DNA of 64,000 nt from an uncultured Pelagibacteraceae bacterium (lineage in GTDB: Bacteria > Pseudomonadota > Alphaproteobacteria > Pelagibacterales > Pelagibacteraceae), in assembly GCA_902599805.1 (NCBI GenBank), contig CACKGP010000002.1, positions 79,570-143,569 on the forward strand. The letters are read 5' to 3'. How positions within the stretch are numbered: the first letter of the stretch is position 1; every line of letters begins with the position of its first letter. The notes beneath the pieces were generated by a model. The model was not told the origin of the DNA and ran no database searches. It saw only the letters and a list, made by a program, of their open reading frames with translations. Shown in pieces: positions 8,332 through 14,833 of the stretch. Both the position numbers and the translations under genes were made by a program.

Positions 8332-8365
8332 TAGTAGATTACCTTCCCTAAAGTTTAGGTAATAT

Positions 8366-8396
8366 AAGGGCCCGAGAAATCGGGCCTTTTTATTTT
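8366..8396 (+). terminator. intrinsic terminator 2 of amtB
   Basis: Stem around GGCCCGA (8369-8375), GAAA tetraloop, TCGGGCC (8380-8386), extended by A-T pairs and followed by TTTTTATTTT. It is the second hairpin with a GGCCCG core in 70 bp and immediately precedes the end of convergent bcp. Confidence 0.88.
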
Positions 8397-8851
8397 GATG
8401 ATTTTATAAAATTAAGAACTTCTTTTGCGTGATCTTTTACTCTTACGTTGGACCATACTTTAGTAATTTTGCCTTTATTAATAACAATTGTTGATCTAAT
8501 TGTTCCCATAAACTTTTTGCCCATAAAAGACTTAGGTCCCCAGATACCGTATTTTTTTTGTACTTGAACCTTTTCGTCAGATAATAGTTGAAAAGGAACT
8601 TTAAATTTTTTTTTAAACTTTAAATGACTTTCCATATTATCTTTAGATATACCTACAACCTCATATTTTAGTGCTTTAAATTTCTTATAAAGCACTGAAA
8701 AATCTTTAGTTTCAAGGGTACACCCCGGAGTATTATCTTTTGGATAAAAGTATATAACTAACCCATTTCTTACATCTGATAAATTAAAAACTTTACCTGA
8801 TGTAGACTGTAACTTAAAATTTATTGCTTTTTTGTTAACTTGAATTTTCAT
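8390..8851 (-). CDS. bcp: Bcp/PrxQ-type thiol peroxidase, single-cysteine form
   Basis: A 153-aa AhpC/TSA-fold peroxiredoxin that reduces hydroperoxides in the cytoplasm. The peroxidatic cysteine is in NTPGCTLETKDF, at residue 44. Many Bcp proteins have a second, resolving cysteine five residues later; here that position is Lys and the protein has no other cysteine. It should therefore work as a 1-Cys enzyme needing an outside thiol. It is the last gene of a four-gene minus-strand operon and overlaps the upstream gene by 17 bp. Confidence 0.92.
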   Translation of the reverse strand: MKIQVNKKAINFKLQSTSGKVFNLSDVRNGLVIYFYPKDNTPGCTLETKDFSVLYKKFKALKYEVVGISKDNMESHLKFKKKFKVPFQLLSDEKVQVQKKYGIWGPKSFMGKKFMGTIRSTIVINKGKITKVWSNVRVKDHAKEVLNFIKSSK

Positions 8852-9863
8852 CCCACAACCTTTTCCAATCTACATTTGGAGACAAACCATAAATCGAGTT
8901 TATGTTTGTAAAATGAATTGCAAGTGAAGGTATTGGGGATATACATAATTCTTTTTTATAAATATTATGCAATGGTTTTTCAAAAGGGTAGTGCTCAAAT
9001 TTACACATGCTAATAATTTGATCCCAATATCTATCGATGATTTTTTTACTAGTTAAAAATGTGCACAATGTCTGGTCTATTTGACGCCAGTGCTTTTTAT
9101 CACCTAAAAAAATTCTAGTACTTTCATTTTGATTATAAAGAAATGGATAATCTGTGGGGCAAATAATTAATTCTTTTTTTGTAAGCGAGGCTATCTTCTC
9201 ATAAGCAAAAAGCATTTCTGCTAGACTATTTTTCTCGTGAATATAGTCGTCTTCAACAAAATAAGTAAGATCTTTACATACCTCTTTTGAAAGAACTAAA
9301 GATTGATGAATATTCGACATATTTGATTTTTGATTATTTGTTACCTCCTTTTTTTCTTCGTTTATGTTGTTTATAAGATTTGAAAACTCCTCAAATTTTA
9401 AATTTAAAATTTCAAAATTTAAGTTTGATTGCTCTAAAATTTTTTTAATATAATTTATTTGATTTTTTGAGGAGTTGTGATCAATTATATGCACTTTAAA
9501 TTTAACATCTTTAAAAAAATCTTTAGCATAATGAATGCTATTAATTAATGAAACAAGTGTTCTCTTTGTATACTCCTCCTTATCTTTTTCAAAAATTCTT
9601 TTTTTTGATTGAGTAAGCATATTAACCGACATACAAGTTCGTAAAATAATATTTAGTGATTTTACAGGTCTTGTGATATCAATTTTACCCATCGGAAGAG
9701 TTATTGATTTTTTTCCAGGCACACTCAAAGTATCATCCATAGACTTGTTAGAGGTTGGTATTGAAAAATTGCTTTGGTCAATTAATTCTACACCAAAAAA
9801 TCTACAAATCTTTATAAAAAACTTTTTAAAAAGATTATTTTTTTTTGATTTAATTTCTCTCAT
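8835..9863 (-). CDS. hypothetical protein, possible GT-A-like glycosyltransferase
   Basis: A 342-aa soluble protein with a lysine-rich start and no signal peptide. A central stretch resembles a GT-A fold: a strand giving KVHIIDHNSS near residue 125, then YFVEDDYIHE near residue 207 with an acidic EDD cluster where a DxD metal motif would be expected, and CPTDYPFLYN. This is suggestive only; I cannot place it in a named family. It overlaps bcp by 17 bp and the isomerase gene by one base (TAATG), so it is translated with them. No sugar-pathway genes lie next to it. Confidence 0.5.
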   Translation of the reverse strand: MREIKSKKNNLFKKFFIKICRFFGVELIDQSNFSIPTSNKSMDDTLSVPGKKSITLPMGKIDITRPVKSLNIILRTCMSVNMLTQSKKRIFEKDKEEYTKRTLVSLINSIHYAKDFFKDVKFKVHIIDHNSSKNQINYIKKILEQSNLNFEILNLKFEEFSNLINNINEEKKEVTNNQKSNMSNIHQSLVLSKEVCKDLTYFVEDDYIHEKNSLAEMLFAYEKIASLTKKELIICPTDYPFLYNQNESTRIFLGDKKHWRQIDQTLCTFLTSKKIIDRYWDQIISMCKFEHYPFEKPLHNIYKKELCISPIPSLAIHFTNINSIYGLSPNVDWKRLWDENSS

Positions 9864-10450
9864 TATTTTTTAATTTCATCAATTGCATAGCTTAATCTAT
9901 CTTGACCAAAAAAGATTTTTTTATTAACGTAATAAGTGGGAGCACCAAATATTCCTTTTTTTAACGCATCATTTGTTAATTTTTTTAATTTATCCTTAAT
10001 TTTTATATCCGAAACTTTTTCAAAAAAGATACTAGGATTTAAATCTAAATTTTTTAAAACTTTATTAATTATAATATTATCGTTCATATTTAATCCATCT
10101 CTCCAAATAGAATCGAAAATCTTCTCAACATAAATTTTTTCATAATTATCATCCTTTGCAATTATTGCTCCTCTCATAAAATTTACAGTTTTTATTGGAA
10201 AATAAGAATTGAAACTAAATTTGATATTTTTTTTGTTCGCGACTAATTTTGTATCCTGAAACATATACTTAGATTTTATTTTGTTAAATGCCGCTGGTGT
10301 TATACCTGCAGAATTATGAAGTCCACCTAAAAATATTGGCATATATTTAATATGAAAAGGATATTTCTTTTCATACTTTTTAATTTCCTTAAAACCAAGA
10401 AACGCGTACGGACTACTAAAGTCGAAATAAAACTCAATAGATTTAGTCAT
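9863..10450 (-). CDS. 2-hydroxychromene-2-carboxylate isomerase-like DsbA-family protein
   Basis: A 195-aa DsbA/kappa-GST thioredoxin-fold protein. The start IEFYFDFSSPYAFLG carries the SPY active-site serine in place of a CxxC. FGAPTYYV is the cis-proline loop, and FFGQDRL near the end is typical of HCCA isomerases. Family members isomerise glutathione adducts in aromatic catabolism, but many homologues have unknown substrates. No catabolic genes surround it, so the substrate is left open. It is the second gene of the operon running from 10913 to 8390. Confidence 0.82.
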   Translation of the reverse strand: MTKSIEFYFDFSSPYAFLGFKEIKKYEKKYPFHIKYMPIFLGGLHNSAGITPAAFNKIKSKYMFQDTKLVANKKNIKFSFNSYFPIKTVNFMRGAIIAKDDNYEKIYVEKIFDSIWRDGLNMNDNIIINKVLKNLDLNPSIFFEKVSDIKIKDKLKKLTNDALKKGIFGAPTYYVNKKIFFGQDRLSYAIDEIKK

Positions 10451-10913
10451 AATAATTAATTTTTTTTGAATAAAAAATTCTTATTAACCAATACAATACA
10501 AGACCCAACGGACCTGTAAAATAAGTTGTAATTAATGAAATTATTACCAAAGGTCTCGATATTAAAAAGTTTTGCGCATCATTTGCAATCCAATTTCCTG
10601 CAAAAAGATTTATTGTTAAAAAATGAAGCCAAAATATTAATAAAAAACCTTCGTTAGAGTACAAAGAATAAAGTTCATCTAAACCAAGATAAAGATTAAA
10701 AATTTCAAAAATATTCTCTGTTATATAAATTTGATAAGCAATGAAAATATAAGCTGTGGATAATAAAAGTGGAATTATAACTGATTTAACTAAAATTTTT
10801 GTAATTATTGCTCTAGGCAAAAAAATTAATAAAAGCCAACAGGGAATTACACCAATATTTGCAATAAGATAAATATTTTCGTAATTTAAAAATTGTAGAA
10901 GATCATTAATCAT
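10443..10913 (-). CDS. ABA4-like membrane protein (DUF4281)
   Basis: A 156-aa protein with four hydrophobic helices. The second half reads FWLHFLTINLFAGNWIANDA and then a helix with GPLGLVLYWLIR, the diagnostic pattern of the ABA4-like/DUF4281 family. Plant ABA4 is needed for neoxanthin synthesis; the bacterial role is not established. It is the first gene of the minus-strand operon and overlaps the isomerase by 8 bp. It diverges from recX across only ~24 bp, so the promoters must overlap. Confidence 0.75.
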   Translation of the reverse strand: MINDLLQFLNYENIYLIANIGVIPCWLLLIFLPRAIITKILVKSVIIPLLLSTAYIFIAYQIYITENIFEIFNLYLGLDELYSLYSNEGFLLIFWLHFLTINLFAGNWIANDAQNFLISRPLVIISLITTYFTGPLGLVLYWLIRIFYSKKINYYD

Positions 10914-10937
10914 AGAATCTTGTACAATATAAAAGCT

Positions 10938-11498
10938 ATGGATCCAATATCAAACAAAAAAGATTTTGAAGATTTAACTATCAAACTAAGGGATTTAGCT
11001 TATTCGTATATCGAAAAATATAACCCATCTAGACAACAAACAAAAACTTTTCTTTTGAAGAAATATCTAACTAAATTTCAAGGATCAAAAAGTAGAAAAG
11101 AAGTTTCCGAAATAATTGATAAAATTGTTTTCAGTTTAGAAAAAAATAATTATCTAAATGATGCTTTGTACTCAGACTCTAAGGCTAGAAATCTCCACAG
11201 ACGAGGGTATTCACTAAATAAAATTACACATTCATTAAAAAGCAAAGGACTAGAAGAAAAATTCATCAAAAATAGTATAGAAAAAATAAAAAGTGAAAAG
11301 TCCGACCCCGATTTTGTTTCAGCAATTAAAATTTGCAAAAAGAAAAGAATTGGTCCAATGCGGCCTCAAGCAAATCGAGAACTTTTTTATAAAAAAGACA
11401 TGGGTATTCTAGCAAGATCAGGATTTAGTTATGATATATCAAAAAAACTACTTTCTATGGAAGAAAGTGAATTTAAAAAATTACTAAAATTTATTTAG
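10938..11498 (+). CDS. recX: RecX-family regulator of RecA
   Basis: RecX proteins bind RecA filaments and limit their activity. I start the gene at the ATG at 10938 (MDPISNKK, 186 aa); an upstream TTG at 10920 would add six residues. RecX helical repeats are visible: LRDLAYSYIEKYNPSRQQTKTF near the start, then FSLEKNNYLNDALYSDSKARN, RRGYSLNKITHSLKSKGL, and a final repeat near RSGFSYDISKKLL. recA itself is not adjacent. The 3' end overlaps the convergent 45-aa gene by 8 bp. Confidence 0.8.
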   Translation: MDPISNKKDFEDLTIKLRDLAYSYIEKYNPSRQQTKTFLLKKYLTKFQGSKSRKEVSEIIDKIVFSLEKNNYLNDALYSDSKARNLHRRGYSLNKITHSLKSKGLEEKFIKNSIEKIKSEKSDPDFVSAIKICKKKRIGPMRPQANRELFYKKDMGILARSGFSYDISKKLLSMEESEFKKLLKFI

Positions 11499-11628
11499 TT
11501 TTTTTCTTTTTTTCATTTAATTTTAAATAGTATTCGATTCTTCTCTTCATAAGGTTTTTGACAAATACAAATAAAATTAATCCAAATATTGAAACCGAAA
11601 TAACTATAATTGATATTGTTTTAAACAT
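11491..11628 (-). CDS. 45-aa single-helix membrane peptide
   Basis: The reading frame from ATG at 11628 to TAA at 11491 gives 45 residues: one hydrophobic helix (ISIIVISVSIFGLILFVFV) followed by a Lys/Arg-rich tail. Its start overlaps the end of cysQ by 8 bp (ATGTTTAA), which suggests translational coupling, and its end overlaps recX. The topology of helix then basic tail is that of a small inner-membrane protein. No family is recognised. Position in the operon is the main support. Confidence 0.5.
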   Translation of the reverse strand: MFKTISIIVISVSIFGLILFVFVKNLMKRRIEYYLKLNEKKKKTK

Positions 11629-12400
11629 TTAAATTTTTACTTCTTCTAATCAGAATTGTTGGATTTTTATAATCTTCTTTTCCATATTTAAAAGATTTAC
11701 CATCCATATCAGTTACAATAGCTCCTGCGTGCTCTGCAATTGCATGTCCAGCCGCGTCATCCCATTCATTAGCCCTTACTTTATCAACATACAAATCATA
11801 TTCACCATTTGCAATTAAGCAATACTTGTATGAGCTACTTATTTTTAAGAATGAATTTGCTCCAAATTCATTTAACTTTTTTAAAATATCCCCTGAAGGT
11901 TTTGTTCTATTTGTTAGAGCAAGGATTTTATTTTTTGCAGTTTTCTTTTCACAGTCTAATTTAATTTTATTATTTTTTTCAATCAAATATGAATTTCCTT
12001 TTCCGTATGAGTAAAATAATCTATTTTTTCTTGGAACACCAATTATTCCAAGTGATGGTAAACAATTGATTATTAATCCTGCATTAAGTGTATAAACATC
12101 TTTTCCTGATATGTATTCTTTTGTTCCATCTATTGGGTCAAGAAGCCAATAAGTTTTTAGAGTATTTCGAATTTTTAAATCTACAGACTCCTCAGATATA
12201 ATCGGTATGTCAGGGGTCAATTCTTTAATTTTTTCTTTAAGCATTTTATCAACCTCAAGGTCTCCGTTTGTAACTGGAGAGTCATCTGGTTTTTTTATAA
12301 TTTTTAGACCTGAGTTATACAGTTCAATTGTTTTTGCACCTGCCTTTTCAGTAATATCTATTAAAGACTCAACTATTATTTTTAACTGTTCATTTTTCAT
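11621..12400 (-). CDS. cysQ: 3'(2'),5'-bisphosphate nucleotidase
   Basis: CysQ removes the 3'-phosphate of PAP/PAPS, recycling the by-product of sulfate assimilation and acyl-carrier modification. The 259-aa protein is in the inositol monophosphatase superfamily. It has DDSPVTNGDLEVD near residue 37, ISEES near residue 64, the metal motif LLDPIDGTKEYI near residue 86, and the C-terminal ANEWDDAAGHAIAEHAG. The YISGKDVYTLNAGLI block supports CysQ over plain inositol phosphatase. It overlaps the DUF3553 gene upstream by 11 bp and the 45-aa gene downstream. Confidence 0.88.
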   Translation of the reverse strand: MKNEQLKIIVESLIDITEKAGAKTIELYNSGLKIIKKPDDSPVTNGDLEVDKMLKEKIKELTPDIPIISEESVDLKIRNTLKTYWLLDPIDGTKEYISGKDVYTLNAGLIINCLPSLGIIGVPRKNRLFYSYGKGNSYLIEKNNKIKLDCEKKTAKNKILALTNRTKPSGDILKKLNEFGANSFLKISSSYKYCLIANGEYDLYVDKVRANEWDDAAGHAIAEHAGAIVTDMDGKSFKYGKEDYKNPTILIRRSKNLNV

Positions 12401-12566
12401 AATTTATTTTTTTTAGGTTTATGTTATTCAAATTAATTACTTTTTTTCCTACATTTTCAAAATTAATTGTTGCCTTATTTTTAATAATAGACTGAATCTG
12501 GCCTGTTCCCCAGTCTTTTTGAGAGGGGTTTACTACAAAATTACCTGGCTCTAGTTCATATTGCAT
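12390..12566 (-). CDS. DUF3553 small protein
   Basis: A 58-aa frame from ATG at 12566 to TGA at 12390. It begins MQYELEPGNFVVNPSQKDWG and continues TGQIQSII, ATINFENVGKKVI. This matches the DUF3553 pattern of a compact beta-rich protein with LEPG, HP/NP, DWG.GQVQS and INFE.AGK. Members are small alphaproteobacterial proteins of unknown function. The stop overlaps the cysQ start by 11 bp. It diverges from mnmA, 38 bp away. Confidence 0.8.
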   Translation of the reverse strand: MQYELEPGNFVVNPSQKDWGTGQIQSIIKNKATINFENVGKKVINLNNINLKKINYEK

Positions 12567-12604
12567 AATGGAAAATTATAAATTTTTATACTATATAACA
12601 TTTT

Positions 12605-13738
12605 ATGATTAACTCTCTAGGGATAAAAAAGTCACCCAAAGATACAAAAGTTGTTGTAGCAATGTCTGGCGGTGTTGACTCTTCAGTAGTAGCAGGATTA
12701 ATGAAAGAACAAGGTTATAATGTTACTGGAATTACACTTAAATTATACGATGACTCAAAAACATCTATTTCTGGAAGACAATGTTGTGCAGGTAGAGATA
12801 TAATTGATGCTAAAAGAGTATCTGAAACATTAAATATAGATCATAAAATTTTATATTATCAAAAAAAATTTAAAACAGAAGTGATTGACTCCTTTATAAA
12901 TAGTTATGTTGCCGGAGAAACACCTATTCCATGTGTTCAATGTAATCAAACAGTAAAATTTAGAGATTTATTTAAATTTTCTAAAGAGCTTAAAGCGGAC
13001 GCACTAATAACTGGACATTACGTATTAAGACATGAGAATAACGGGTCAGGTGTAATGTATAGAGCTGAGGATAAAGAAAGAGATCAAAGTTATTTTCTTT
13101 TTAGCACTACTCAAAGTCAATTAGACTATTTAAGATTTCCGCTAGGTTTAATTAATAAGTCCGAAACAAGAAATATTGCTAATAAATTAAATCTTAATGT
13201 TGCAACAAAGCCTGATAGCCAAGATATCTGCTTTGTTCCTAACGGTAATTATGCTTCTGTAATAGAAAAATACAGACCACAATCATTTAAAAAAGGTAAC
13301 ATATTTAATGTTAGAGGTGAAAAACTAGGAACACATGATGGAATTATCAACTATACAATTGGCCAAAGGAAAGGAATAAAAATCTCAAATCCTGATCCAC
13401 TTTATGTTGTAGATATAAGAGCTCAGGACAACTCAATAGTTGTTGGAACACAGGATTTTTTAAATATTAAAAAACTATTTTTAAGAGATATAAATCTTTT
13501 AGCTGATACTAATAATTTCAAAAATAATGTTTTAATTAAAGTTAGATCTACAGGAAAACTACTTAGTGCCAAAGTACAGATTAAAAACAATTCTGCAGAG
13601 GTAGATATACTACAAGACGAAAAAGGAATCTCGCCTGGCCAAGCTTGTGTTATATATTCAAAAGATAATATTGGTGAAAGAGTTTTAGGTGGTGGTTGGA
13701 TTGAAAAAACTAAAAATAAAAATTATCCACATAACTAA
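12605..13738 (+). CDS. mnmA: tRNA-specific 2-thiouridylase MnmA
   Basis: MnmA thiolates U34 of the wobble position in tRNA-Lys, -Glu and -Gln. The 377-aa protein has the PP-loop [13 protein letters not shown] near residue 19, the first catalytic cysteine in [14 protein letters not shown] near residue 110, and the second in [12 protein letters not shown] near residue 205. A FTIGQRKG-like block (YTIGQRKGI) follows, and the C-terminal barrel ends with SPGQACVIY. An inserted [15 protein letters not shown] segment is common in alphaproteobacteria. A structured RNA lies 60 bp downstream on the same strand. Confidence 0.95.
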   Translation: MINSLGIKKSPKDTKVVVAMSGGVDSSVVAGLMKEQGYNVTGITLKLYDDSKTSISGRQCCAGRDIIDAKRVSETLNIDHKILYYQKKFKTEVIDSFINSYVAGETPIPCVQCNQTVKFRDLFKFSKELKADALITGHYVLRHENNGSGVMYRAEDKERDQSYFLFSTTQSQLDYLRFPLGLINKSETRNIANKLNLNVATKPDSQDICFVPNGNYASVIEKYRPQSFKKGNIFNVRGEKLGTHDGIINYTIGQRKGIKISNPDPLYVVDIRAQDNSIVVGTQDFLNIKKLFLRDINLLADTNNFKNNVLIKVRSTGKLLSAKVQIKNNSAEVDILQDEKGISPGQACVIYSKDNIGERVLGGGWIEKTKNKNYPHN

Positions 13739-13799
13739 CAGACAGTAAATTAAAACAACTATAAAGTGATACATATTATTTTAAAATGTAATATTCTTA

Positions 13800-13983
13800 T
13801 TTTGAATTGAGGGGCAACTCTCAACTGGCCAGTTAAGGAAAAACCGAGAGGTTCAAGCTTAAAGGGCAGAAAGTTCCGCTGAGTAGCGCTAAAATAGTGG
13901 AACGGGAGGCTTGGCGGTAGCGCATTAACGACGAGCCAAAACTAAAGTCTGCGCACCGAAAGGTGTGTAGACGGCAGTTTTTT
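13800..13983 (+). ncRNA. structured non-coding RNA of unknown family
   Basis: The gap between mnmA and the next gene encodes consecutive hairpins: TTGAGGG-GCAA-CTCTCAA (13807-13824); AACC-GAGA-GGTT (13842-13853) inside a TTAAG/CTTAA stem (13833-13862); GTTCCGC/GTGGAAC (13873-13903); GGCTTG/CGAGCC (13908-13937); and an 11-bp stem with a GAAA loop (13947-13972) followed by a T-run. Three loops are GNRA tetraloops. Local GC is clearly above the neighbours. There is no open reading frame. I could not match it to tmRNA, SRP RNA, RNase P, 6S or a known riboswitch. The 5' end is estimated. Confidence 0.72.
13938..13983 (+). terminator. intrinsic terminator ending the structured RNA
   Basis: Stem GTCTGCGCACC (13947-13957), GAAA loop, GGTGTGTAGAC (13962-13972), with AAAACT (13938-13943) able to pair with AGTTTT (13976-13981). 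The run of T ends at 13983, just before the convergent gene. Confidence 0.8.
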
Positions 13984-13989
13984 AAAAAT

Positions 13990-14688
13990 TTACATCTTTT
14001 TCCAAAATAGGTAAGTTAAAAAATAGAATAATATTACCCCTACAAAATAATTCCATTCTAAAGCATGTTTAAAATGTACGTTCCCACTAGTCACAACTAT
14101 TGGTAAACTTAAAATTGCAACAACCACTAAAATTGATACTAAGATTATTTTTAAGACCAATGCATAATTATTAAAATAATCCTTTATTGAAGATTTCAAT
14201 TTAAAAAGTCTAAAAACAAGGAGTGACTGAGCTACAATTTCAAAAATTATAAACGCTAATAAAACAAATCTTCTAAAAAATTTATATAAATCGTAATCAA
14301 ACTTGATACCTAAAAAAATTGAATGGATAATCAAAAAGATAGCAGAGAGTATTCCAAAAGTTTTAAAAAGATTTTTACTTTCAGATTGTTGTAAATTATT
14401 AATTAATTTATTTGTTTTAACCCAATATAAAATTAATAAAAAAGATGCAAATATCATCGAAGGTTTAAATATCAAATATGTCGGATATGTTCTTGCAGTT
14501 CTACTTATAGAGACACCTCCATCAAAATATGGAAAAGTCGGGTTTGATCTACCGATTTGATCGACAACTAAAAAAGTATTTTCGAACACATGGTGATTAG
14601 TAGAAATAAATAAACAAAGATTTATTGCTACAAAAGGAATAATAAATATCCATAAACTCAATTTTCTGATTTGAGTTATAAATTCCAT
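13990..14688 (-). CDS. multi-pass membrane protein, unknown function
   Basis: A 232-aa protein with about six hydrophobic helices. After the first helix comes a polar loop (residues ~28-68) containing GRSNPTFPYFDGGVSISRTARTYP. The last helix pair follows HFKHALEWNYFVG. The loop and the EWNYF-type end recall Frag1/DRAM/Sfk1-like membrane proteins, but I cannot confirm this. The gene follows the 27-aa basic peptide by 11 bp and is convergent with the structured RNA. Confidence 0.55.
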   Translation of the reverse strand: MEFITQIRKLSLWIFIIPFVAINLCLFISTNHHVFENTFLVVDQIGRSNPTFPYFDGGVSISRTARTYPTYLIFKPSMIFASFLLILYWVKTNKLINNLQQSESKNLFKTFGILSAIFLIIHSIFLGIKFDYDLYKFFRRFVLLAFIIFEIVAQSLLVFRLFKLKSSIKDYFNNYALVLKIILVSILVVVAILSLPIVVTSGNVHFKHALEWNYFVGVILFYFLTYLFWKKM

Positions 14689-14699
14689 TCTAAGAAGAT

Positions 14700-14783
14700 T
14701 TATCTTTTCTTGTTTCTTCTTCGAGCTCTTCTTTTTTTTGAGCCAATTTTACGTCTTCCTCTATGTTTTTTTGGATATCCCAT
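14700..14783 (-). CDS. 27-aa very basic peptide (possible tiny ribosome-associated protein)
   Basis: The frame from ATG at 14783 to TAA at 14700 encodes MGYPKKHRGRR followed by KIGSKKRRARRRNKKR. Eighteen of 27 residues are Lys, Arg or His, and none is acidic. Third codon positions are A/T-rich as in neighbouring genes. The composition is like tiny ribosomal proteins (bTHX or COX24/mS38-like), but I cannot align it to one. It lies between accC and the membrane protein gene on the same strand. A shadow frame across the same bases is acidic and lacks an ATG. Confidence 0.45.
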   Translation of the reverse strand: MGYPKKHRGRRKIGSKKRRARRRNKKR

Positions 14784-14833
14784 ATTAACAATTAATTATC
14801 ATTTAAAATATTATTTTTCAATTTAATAATGAA

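Noticed and set aside
13800-13983. Assignment of the structured RNA to tmRNA, 6S, RNase P or SRP RNA
   Set aside because: No tag ORF or UUCGAC-type tmRNA start, no GAGGAAAGUCC RNase P core, no GGUCCGGAAGGA SRP loop, and several separate hairpins instead of the single rod of 6S RNA.
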